Origin: Pseudomonadota bacterium
Lineage (GTDB): Bacteria > Tectomicrobia > Entotheonellia > Entotheonellales > Entotheonellaceae
Assembly (NCBI GenBank): GCA_005777235.1
Contig: SXND01000001.1
Span: 1-32,707, forward strand
Direction of reading: 5' to 3'
Length of the DNA: 32,707 nt
Under the pieces are notes generated by a model. The model worked only from the letters and a program-made list of their open reading frames with translations. It had not been told where the DNA came from and made no database searches. Position 1 is the first letter of the stretch; the number at the start of each line of letters is the position of its first letter. This document shows positions 23,072-31,021 of the stretch, one piece after another. Position numbers and translations under genes: made by a program.

Positions 23072-23869
23072 TCAGACAAATTGCACGCTGACCGCCCCCA
23101 GCCCCCCCCCAAAAGTGGCCGTGAGGATGTCACCAGCCGTCATCGTGACTGCCCCAGTGAGCGCCCCCGCCAGCACCAGATCGCCCTCTTCCAGCGCCAG
23201 CTCGACCTCGGCCAGCTTATTCACCAGCCAGGCCACAGACTGCGCCGGATTGCCGAGCACGGCGCCTGTCGCGCCGGTGGCAATGATGGCGCCGTTCTTT
23301 TCCACCATCATGCCCGTATAGCGCAAGTCAAAATGTTGCAGCGTGTGCAACTCGCCGCCCACAATGATGCCGGCATTGCCACAACTATCGGCCAGGATGT
23401 CTTGCACTTGGGCGCGGCCAATCCAGTTGCGCATGCGCGCATCGCCAAGTTCGAGGGACGCCATGATGCCCTCCGTGGCCCGGATGACCTCCGGCACGGT
23501 CACGCCAGGGCCGACCACACGGCGGCGCATGACAAAGGTGAGTTCACACTCAATAATCGGTTGGATGAGCTGGGCGGTTTCGACGGGCGTATGCTCCATG
23601 TGGGCGCCACTCGCCAAGAGTTGCCCATAGACCGGCTCGCGTACGCCAAACACATCCTGGTTCGCCTTGCTGGTCAGGCCGACTTTTTTGCCAATCACCC
23701 GGTCCCCGCCTGCCACTTTCTTGGCAATGATGGTGCGTTGCACGGCATAGCCATCCGCCACCGTCATCCCCGCATATTCCAGACTCGGCACCTCAATGGG
23801 CAGGCGCTGCGCCTCTGCCGCTATCAAGCGATCCGCGAGTTCGACTATCGTCTGTGCTGTGAAGGCCAT
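23072..23869 (-). CDS. 2-keto-4-pentenoate hydratase family protein (MhpD-like)
   Basis: A 265-residue enzyme of the fumarylacetoacetase-like hydratase/decarboxylase family, used in meta-cleavage degradation of aromatics. DGYAVQRTIIAKKV and IGKKVGLTSKANQDVFGVRE are hallmark segments. ECELTFVMRRRVVGPGV contains the metal-binding E-x-E-type region, and GNPAQSVAWLVNKL and FGGGLGAVSV close the domain. The start at 23869 has AAGGAGG six bases upstream. It follows the exported protein gene by 10 bases, so the two share a transcript. No other meta-pathway gene is present here, so hydratase versus oxalocrotonate decarboxylase is open. Confidence 0.88.
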   Translation of the reverse strand: MAFTAQTIVELADRLIAAEAQRLPIEVPSLEYAGMTVADGYAVQRTIIAKKVAGGDRVIGKKVGLTSKANQDVFGVREPVYGQLLASGAHMEHTPVETAQLIQPIIECELTFVMRRRVVGPGVTVPEVIRATEGIMASLELGDARMRNWIGRAQVQDILADSCGNAGIIVGGELHTLQHFDLRYTGMMVEKNGAIIATGATGAVLGNPAQSVAWLVNKLAEVELALEEGDLVLAGALTGAVTMTAGDILTATFGGGLGAVSVQFV

Positions 23870-23879
23870 GCACACCTCC

Positions 23880-24983
23880 TTAATTGACGCGCTCAATGCC
23901 ATAGGGGCTGATTGCTAGACGTTTAGCGCCATCTTCTGGCTCTACAAGATCAACAATCAGCGTATAGTCTTCACGGCTAGATTTGTAATCCACGAAGGCA
24001 AAGCGGGCTTCCGCTTCGGTGGCGGGGAGGTCGGTCTTGCCGTATTGATTGACCACACGCCGCAGACTTTTCCAGTCGTAGATTGACGCGATATCCGGCA
24101 CCGTATTGTTGGCGACCGTGTAACGCGCCAGGGCATCGCGGATATTTTTGAAGGTACTGTTCATCGAAGGCGGCGCGTTGCGCTCCACCTTATTCCCACT
24201 GCTGCCGAAAACGCTTTGGACGATTTTCCCCAAAAAACCTGGCTCGCCCTCGCTCTTGGCGGTCTGGGGTGCTGCACTGGCAGCTGGACCTTGATAGGAG
24301 CGATTGAAACCCTGGAGGGTCGCGTTGAATTGGGCGTCAGCCAGTTGCCGCCCGGCATCACCAGAGGTGGTTGTCGGACCAGACGGGCCTGCCGCACTGG
24401 GCGCGGCACCGGGGGCATTGAGACCTGACTGTCCGTGTAATTGCTGCTGGAGTTGGGTAAACTTGTCGTCGACGACCGTGCTGATATACCAAGAATCAAC
24501 CTCCCGCACGAGGAGAAACTGCAGACGCGATTCTTCCAGGGGGAAGTTCACCTTGGTCAGATAAGTGTCCACGGCCTCGATCAATTCATAGGGGGCACTG
24601 CCGCGCTTAGGTGCCAGAGCCCAGGTATACAAGTGGGCGAGATTCGGGGACGAACGCGTCGCCGCCACGGCCACCTGATTATCACCTGTGGGGGTCGTAC
24701 CCGTGATGGCATAGCGAAACGTTTGCGCGAATTTGCGGCTGAGGAAGAGGTCGGCAGTGGGAGCCTCACTCCCTGGCCCACCCGCGCCGAAAAACCAGTT
24801 ACCAAAGAGGGAGGCCTGGAGATTGGCGCGTTCCAAGGTGAAACCGCGCGCCGCGGCGAACTGGCCCTGCAGGTGGGCCTCGATAAATTGTTCGACGACT
24901 TTCGCCGGCGGAGGCCCGGCAAGCGCCAATCCCGTCGTCTGTAGCCACATCCCAAGCGTCAATAACAGCACAATGCGTTGCAT
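23880..24983 (-). CDS. Exported two-part protein of unknown function
   Basis: A 367-residue protein starting at 24983 behind GGAGGGAGAG. The signal peptide (MQRIVLLLTLGMWLQTTGLA) is clear. The N-terminal half starts PPAKVVEQFIEAHLQGQFAA and looks like an NTF2/SnoaL-type alpha+beta region. A Gly/Pro/Ala/Ser-rich linker follows (about 190-250). The C-terminal half (STFKNIRDALARYTVANNTV, then IYDWKSLRRVVNQYG and AFVDYKSSREDYTLIVDLVE) faintly resembles the globular part of type II pseudopilins, but without a pilin helix. The hydratase gene follows by 10 bases. I do not recognise the family. Confidence 0.65.
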   Translation of the reverse strand: MQRIVLLLTLGMWLQTTGLALAGPPPAKVVEQFIEAHLQGQFAAARGFTLERANLQASLFGNWFFGAGGPGSEAPTADLFLSRKFAQTFRYAITGTTPTGDNQVAVAATRSSPNLAHLYTWALAPKRGSAPYELIEAVDTYLTKVNFPLEESRLQFLLVREVDSWYISTVVDDKFTQLQQQLHGQSGLNAPGAAPSAAGPSGPTTTSGDAGRQLADAQFNATLQGFNRSYQGPAASAAPQTAKSEGEPGFLGKIVQSVFGSSGNKVERNAPPSMNSTFKNIRDALARYTVANNTVPDIASIYDWKSLRRVVNQYGKTDLPATEAEARFAFVDYKSSREDYTLIVDLVEPEDGAKRLAISPYGIERVN

Positions 24984-25044
24984 ACTCTCCCTCCGAAACC
25001 GGGGTGATCGCCACAGCGAGTGCATCTAGATACCACAGAAGCGG

Positions 25045-25077
25045 TGCAGACGCCAACGATAGTATGGCGTCGTTGCA
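25045..25077. terminator. Inverted repeat between the TIR gene and the exported protein gene
   Basis: ACGCCA (25050-25055) pairs with TGGCGT (25065-25070), enclosed by TGCA on both sides (25045-25048, 25074-25077) with small mismatches. It lies between the stop of the coiled-coil/TIR gene and the start of the next minus-strand gene, so it probably ends the conflict-cassette transcript. Confidence 0.4.
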
Positions 25078-25157
25078 CCCCCACAGCCTGGCATCCCATC
25101 GCTGGGCGCCTGTGACCCGCCAGGGTGTTCATGACGGCCCGGCGCGGGGCGCCACAC

Positions 25158-25948
25158 TCAGGGCTGGCGCAGGGCCAGGGCCACTTGCCGAATCCCACGG
25201 GCAATGTCGGCAAAGGCTTCGTCGTGATTTGGCCAGGTCGTCACGGGTTTGGCATCCCTGGGCAAGGCTTGCAGCGTGGCGAAGGGGGCCATGGACCAAT
25301 CCATCGGGCGCAACACCACGGGAATCACCTGCGCCGTGCCTGCCCGCTGGCGCGCCATGGCGTGGGCCACTTCCTTGTCCCAGCAATACTCCGAGGCCAG
25401 AAAATCGGCGCTGACCAGCAGCAAGATGATGTCGGCGCGCTCCAGATGGCCGAGAATCTCCGCCTCCCACACTCCACCGGGCGGGATCGCGCGGTCGTGC
25501 CAGGCGCTGATCACTCCTTGGCGTTGCAGCAAGGTCAGATGCTGGGCCAGTTGGTCGCGCAGGGTTTCATCGCTATGGGCATACGAGTAAAACAGCGTCC
25601 CCGGCGCTGGGGGCGCTGGCGTGGCTGAGCCTGGCGTTACGGGAGTGCGGTGTGCGCTGTCCCTGGTCGCTGTCCTGCCCCAGTGTATAGCCCTGGCCCC
25701 GTAGGGACAACCGGCTGATCGCCCGCGCTGTGGCGGATGGCCAGCTCGTGCTCGATGGCCTGCAGCTGCGCCTCGACCTGTTGCCGTTCGGCCTCACGCT
25801 GCGCCAGCACGGCATCCAGGCGCAGGCGTTCTTCGGCGCGGCTTTCCAGGTCGTACTGCTGCTGCACCGCCTGCAGCAGTGCACTGAGGCGCTGCCAACG
25901 CGCCTGGAGTTCATTCCTGCGGCTGTGGAGCCGGGCTTGTTGCGTCAT
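25158..25948 (-). pseudogene. Coiled-coil/TIR-domain effector with a frame disruption
   Basis: The first frame starts at ATG 25948, overlapping the end of the nSTAND gene by 38 bases. It encodes a coiled coil of about 75 residues (LQARWQRLSALLQAVQQQYD, ESRAEERLRLDAVLAQREAE) and runs to a stop at 25637. A complete TIR domain follows in the -1 frame, down to 25158. It opens LFYSYAHSDETLRDQLAQHL, then ISAWHDRAIPPGGVWEAEIL, IILLLVSADFLASEYCWDKE and VIPVVLRP. The Glu of CWDKE corresponds to the catalytic Glu of NAD-cleaving TIR domains. A proline-rich linker (VTPGSATPAPPAPG) spans the join. No start codon precedes the TIR frame by itself and no slippery heptamer is visible, so a one-base indel or sequencing error is the simplest reading. 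If repaired it would be about 260 residues. It is the last gene of the cassette. Confidence 0.78.
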
Positions 25949-28900
25949 CGTAGAGCCTTTCGAGATTGAGAATGGTCCATTCGACGCGGGTGTGCACTTC
26001 GGCAGTATCCTGCACTTTTAGCAGCCAGGCCCGCAAGGCGCTGAGATCGTCCTGACTGCCAAAGGCTTTCAGGCGTCGCAGGCTGTGGTCAATGGCGCGG
26101 TACAGGGCCTGGCGCAGCAGGGGCTCCTTGTACGCGGCCATACGTCGGGTATGCAGGCGTTGTACCAGTGACACCGTGCCAACGTCGCCGATGCCGCTCC
26201 AGGCTCCAGCCCGCACGTCGGCAATATCGTGCGACAGCAGCGCCAGGCCGGTGGTGTCAGGGTCAATGCGCGCCATGGCATAGGCCAGGTCAAAGAACCA
26301 GTAGGTCGCCGGGCGAGCCGCATGAACGCGGGCCTTCCACTCTTCCGCTTCCTTCTCGCTGAAATCCTCGCGGGCTTGATCGCGGATGCGGCGCCATTGC
26401 CTGTGCTCGGCCGTCAGGTGGTCGAGTTGCTCGCGCAGCAGCGGCAGAGCCTGGGAGAAGCGTCGTTCCCCGAGGAGCTTGTAGGCGCCTAAGCGCAAGT
26501 AGGATTCGTCGGAGGCCGCCGCCTTGAGGAGGATGTCACTAGCGCTATCGGTCTGGCTCCACCCCAGGGCCGCAAGCGCTGCCAGGCGCGCCGGGATGGC
26601 CAGTGTGGGGTTGTCAACCGCCAGGCGCAATACACGCAGGCTCTCGTCGGTGGCGATCTGGCCCAGCGCCTCCACCGCAGCCTTCTGCATGGCCACAGTG
26701 GTCTCGGCAACTGCGGTGCTTAGCAGGGTGGACAATGTCGGCAGCGCTTCCCTGGCCTTGGCGCGTCCGAGGGCGGTGATAGCCGCGATCTTTACCTGGA
26801 TGTAGTCATCCTGCAGCAGAGGCATCAGAAGGGCTGTGCCCGAAACCGTGGGGAATGCCCCAAGAGCTTCGGCGGCTTGGCGTCGCTCTGCAACGATCTC
26901 GCTGTGAGTCAGATCGCGTAGGAAAGTCAGGCCTGCCTGATGATTAGAGTCCAATAGGAGGGCAGCGGCTAGGGTTTTCACTGAGTGTGAGGCTTCTTGT
27001 CCCGTAAAGATAGTGGCCGCAGCCTCGCGTGCACGGGGAGTATCCAGATGCCCTAATACGATAAGAGCACTATATTGTACAGTATCATCGCTGTCTGCTA
27101 GACGGTCAAGCAAGGGGGCGACGGCCTGCGGGCTCCCCAGGCGCCCTAAGGCCTCCACCGCGCTCTGGCGCGCGTCGTCATACCCCGTTATCCCCGCTAT
27201 TCCCCTGAAGGACTGGTACCGACCTGCATTGGTAAGATGGTTGAGCAAGGGGGCAACAGCCTGCGGGCTCCCCAGGCGCCCTAAGGCCTCCACCGCATTT
27301 TTGCGGACAGCGCTATCAGAATCGGCGAGGCGCTCGAGCAAGAGAGTGACAGGCTGCAGGCTCCCCAGCTGTCCTAACGCTGCGGCCACGCTTCCGCGGA
27401 TAGCGCTATCGGAATCAGTGAGATGCTCGATCAAAGGAACAACAGCCTGCGGGCTCCCCAGGCGTCCTAATATCTCGACCGCGCTCTCTCGCACATCAGA
27501 GTAGTCATCCTCGAGAGCATGCTTGAGTATGGTCACATTGTACGGCACACGCATAGTGCCGAGCGCACGCACTATCGTTTTGCGCAGATATGGTGTCTGC
27601 AAGCGTCCCAAGCGCTCATGGAGCAGAGCGAGTACCCGTTGCGAGTCAAAGCCCTCCAGGCGCTCAATCACCTCTCTCGCCCGTGGGACGTTATCATCAG
27701 AGATGGCTTTGCGTGCCAGAACAAGCGCTTCCGTATGCTGCCCACTGTGCCAGTAGGCGGCAATCCTCTCGGTCAGTGGTAACACCCCAATCAGCTCAAC
27801 ATTGAGCCGCTCAAACGTCTCCACCGGTTTGTGCACCAACAGCTTGTCCGGCTCCACCTGGGCGCGGCGATAGCCCGTTTCAGCGAGATAGTGCTGCAAG
27901 CCAAACAGATCGCGGCTGCCGGCCTGACCGCGGTACAGTTCCAGCGCGTCGGAGACTTCACGCACGCTCAAGCGCAGGTGATGGCTGGTGAGATTCACCG
28001 CCACATCGTAGGCAGCATACAGCCCGGCGAGGCAGACCAGCACGAGCCCGGCCCCGATAAAGGCGCGGAGGGTGCGTTGCTGGCTCTTGTAGCGCTCGTT
28101 CCACGTTTCGATGATGTCCGAAAACAGGTCGTGATACAGTTCATACCATAAGACGTTCTGGCGCGCCTGGCTGCGCAGGATGCGGGCGGTGGCCAGACGC
28201 TGTAGCACCTGGCCCAGGGGCCCAGCGTCTTCGCCGAGTAGCGAGCTGAGATTGGTGGCAGTGTAGGCCATCTTGGTGCCGCGCCGGGTCACCAGATGGT
28301 TAAAGGCCAGGGAGGCGAAGCGCTTTTCGGCGGCGCTGAAGTCGCGCAGGACGTTGGTGATGTAGGTGCGCAGCAGCCCCTGGGCGCCACCGTGTTGCTG
28401 ATAGGTGGCCAGGCGCACGGTTTTCTCCGGGTTGTGCTGCTCTAACTTCCACAACTCGGAGCAGGTGATCTGCAGGTACGGTGGTTCCACCTCATCAATC
28501 AAATCGGCCACCGGGGTCACTGCCCGGCTGGCCTGTTCACGGCTGATCAAATCGGTGAGTAGGGCGTCTACCAACTACTCTTCGTACTGAAAGCCGAGCT
28601 GGGCTACCGGCTTGACAATGGCGTCGGCGGCACTGGCGTGCTCCAGCTTTTCCAGGCGATAAAAATTTTCAAACAGCAAGGTCGGCACATACGGCTTCAA
28701 GGCGTTAAGCTCAAGCGCAAAGTCCTCACGCATGGCAATGACTACGGCCACGGGCAGGGTGCGGTCCAGCAATACTGCGGCGAGCTGCTGCAGAAAGGTG
28801 TGCAGGGTGCTGCGGGCGCGTTGGTATTGAAAAAACTCCTCGAACTGGTCCAGCACCAGCACCAGGGGCGGGCGGGTGAACAGGGTGCAGAACTGCAGAA

Positions 28901-29285
28901 AATCGCGCAGCGTCTCACCACCCACGTCTTGCAGCTGCAGCGCGGCGTCGAGCCGGCCACGCGCCTGCAAGACGTGCAGCACGGTGTGTTGACAGGTGCT
29001 GAGGGGATCGGCCACCCAGTCGCGGCAATACACCACGTCGAGATGTTCGCGTGTTGGGTCTTTGAGGCGTGGCAAGATGGCGGCTTGCAGCAGGGAGCTT
29101 TTACCCACGCCGGTGGCGGCGAACAGTAGGGTGAGGCGGTTGGCGAGGATTTTATCGACCAGAATGTTGGCGTCCGTGTCACGCCCAAAGAAGGCGTGCT
29201 GATCCTGCTCCTCGTACGGGCGCAGGCCCTTGTACGGCTCAGGGCTCGGTAGGGTGTCCTGGGGTGCCAGGCTGGCCTCGGTCAC
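25911..29285 (-). pseudogene. Membrane-anchored nSTAND ATPase with HEAT-repeat sensor, interrupted by an in-frame amber codon
   Basis: One frame of 1,124 codons with a single TAG (28577-28575) after codon 236. Before it, PEPYKGLRPYEEQDQHAFFG opens a novel-STAND-type P-loop ATPase. It has Walker A FAATGVGKSS (about 55-64), Walker B LVLVLDQFEE (about 141-150) and sensor VVIAMREDF. After the stop the expected continuation follows without a gap: LVDALLTDL, EPPYLQITCSELWKLE and a winged-helix-like region. Then come a transmembrane helix (about 408-427) and a long HEAT-repeat array (about 530-940), which usually serves as sensor. The GTG start at 29285 overlaps the SIR2 stop (GTGA), indicating translational coupling. 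A TTG at 28574 could restart the second half, which would lack the ATPase. STAND proteins switch on effectors after sensing invaders; here those would be TIR and SIR2. Confidence 0.8.
27111..27482 (-). repeat. Near-identical 51-base repeats inside the HEAT array
   Basis: Copies at 27111-27161 and 27246-27296 differ at only two of 51 bases. More diverged copies lie at 27339-27389 and 27432-27482. They encode the HEAT helix EALGRLGSPQAVAPLL. The 135-base step between the first two contains an unusual insert. High DNA identity implies recent duplication or gene conversion within the sensor. Confidence 0.8.
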
Positions 29286-30754
29286 GCGCTGTACTCCTTC
29301 AGACGCCGGACAAACTCCTGTAAGGCCAGGTCGTGGCGGCGCACGCCACGGTGATGCCAGTACATCTCTTCAAACTCCTCCGGGGCCTGGCGCACCACGT
29401 TGGCCGGTTCCCCCTGCTGCTGCCGGCGGGCCAGCAGGGCATTGGTCAGCAGGCGGTCTTCCCAATAGCGCGGCGTATAGCCCAGGAACCACAGGCCTCG
29501 GCCAGTGAATTGCCGCACGATATAGCTCGGGATGATCTTGTCGATGTGGCGCGCCAGGGTAAAGTACTGCTCTTCCGAGAGGGTCAGGGCGTGCTGCGGC
29601 GGCAGGCTGTCCAGGGGCGGCACCCCTAGAGCGCCGCGGATTTTGTAGAGCACGGAGTAGCCTTGGCCGAGCACATCACGGTCCGACAACGTTTGCTCCA
29701 GGCACGGGGCCTCCGGTGTGGCGCGGTCGGAGTAGTGCAGCACCACCTTGCCGACATCGGCCTCGGCGTCGAGTCCCAGGAGGGAGGTCATCAGTACATA
29801 GCGCTTGCCGGCACGTTGCAAGGCTTGTTCGAGCAGGGTGTCGTAGGCGGCGGAAATCAGCAGCAAGGGTGGCGCAAGGCTGGCGAGCAGGTCGTACAGG
29901 GGCACCTGCAGCGGTGCGTTGGGGAGTACCTGCCATAGATGACGCACGAACGACGACAGACCGAAATCCGGCTTCATGTGGTAATACTGCGCCACCATGG
30001 ACAGCGCGCCATGGGCGTCCGCACCCTGCACCTGGGCGGCGAGTGTCGCCACCATGGTTTTGGTATCAGGGACCGTGGTATCAAACAGGGCGGGGATGTC
30101 CGAGCCGAGGCAGTAGACGATCTCGCCTCGCCGCATGCGGTCGGCGAGGGCCTGGAAATTCATTGGCGGGGCTGCCGCCGGTGGGCGTGGGCCTTCCAGG
30201 GCACGCACCGTGTTGGTCAGATCCTCGGCAGTCAAGGTGCGGTCGAGAAAAAGCTCAATGAGGCCAAGTAACGTCGTATCTTCTTCACCCCCTTCAAGCA
30301 TCTGTTTGACCTTGAGGGTGAGTGGCACGAAAATAGTTTTTATTTCGACCATGCGCCGGGCCAGCTCATGCAGATAGCCCTGCAAACGCTCGGCGCGTTG
30401 CTGCCGCGCTTGCACACGCTGGCGTTCCTGGGCACTGGCCACATCGTCAGGGTCTAGCGCGCAAACCGCTTCCCAGACCCGCACGGCCTCGGCATAGGCC
30501 TGGTTGCGTTCCAGTTGGCGCGCCTCGGTGAGGCGCTCCGCTTTATCGCGTGCCGCCTCCAAACGCTGCAGCCGCATCTCAAGCGCGTCGTGCTCCGCTT
30601 GGCGCTGGTCGATGATGCGTTGCAGGCGGAGACGCTCCTCCTGGCGTGTCTCGTCAATATACTCTTGCTGCAAGACGGCGAGGAGCGCGTGGCTCTGCTG
30701 CTATTGCTGCTGGAGATCCTCGATGTCGCGCTGCCGGCGTTGCGGTTCTGACAT
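29282..30754 (-). pseudogene. Coiled-coil/SIR2-like protein with catalytic residues replaced and an early amber codon
   Basis: One frame of 490 codons from ATG 30754, with a TAG at codon 18 (30703-30701). Codons 1-70 form a coiled coil (QQEYIDETRQEERLRLQRII) closely related to that of the TIR gene; the TAG falls where that paralogue has Trp. Residues about 75-115 look like one TPR unit (AYAEAVRVWEAVCALDPDD). Residues about 210-440 align with SIR2-like domains of STAND-linked effectors. The ends match well (PLLLISAAYDTLLEQAL, HALTLSEEQYFTLARHIDKI, LWFLGYTPRYWEDRLL). However, the GAG loop is GSD (about 217), the Asn of NYD is Ala (AAYD, about 303) and the His of HG is Arg (KIRG, about 373). An NAD-cleaving activity is therefore unlikely. 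First gene of the cassette; its stop overlaps the next start. Confidence 0.78.
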
Positions 30755-31021
30755 GCCCGTGGTGTCGGCTGAGGGTTAGGCGTTACGCAGTACAAGAAGT
30801 GACGCAGCATTATGCCACAGCGCGTGTAGAAATCCAGCTTGGAGGGATGTGCATCGCGTGGACTTGTGCAACATGAGCATGGCTGGATGTGCTCCCATGG
30901 CCCCTGGCGTCCGCGTCCGTCTGGCACAGCCAGCACAGTTATGGCGGTTCGGGGGGCCTTCAGAACACCAACGAGCGCCTGTGGGACTCCAGCCATGATG
31001 CGTGTGGCGACGCGGTGGCAC
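30755..31021. other. Intergenic region upstream of the conflict cassette
   Basis: 267 bases between the SIR2-like gene start and the stop of the outer-membrane protein gene, both on the minus strand. It must hold the cassette promoter. No clear -35/-10 pair or ribosome binding site stands out on the minus strand, and no gene is visible. Confidence 0.4.

Noticed and set aside
30664..30673. Internal TTG start for the SIR2-like gene as the true start
   Set aside because: No ribosome site precedes it, and it would cut the coiled coil that matches the paralogous TIR gene; the ATG at 30754 with a later stop explains the conservation better.
28575..30703. Genome-wide recoding of TAG as a sense codon
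   Set aside because: Several clearly normal genes in the window end in TAG (the Usp gene at 10579, lipM at 18187, mucR at 20531) at the expected family length, so TAG works as a stop here. Local read-through is not excluded.
19633..30877. A 16-base exact match (CTTGTGCAACATGAGC) at about 19634 and about 30862
   Set aside because: In 32 kb a match of this length is expected by chance about once in a few windows, and no flanking structure supports an insertion-sequence end.
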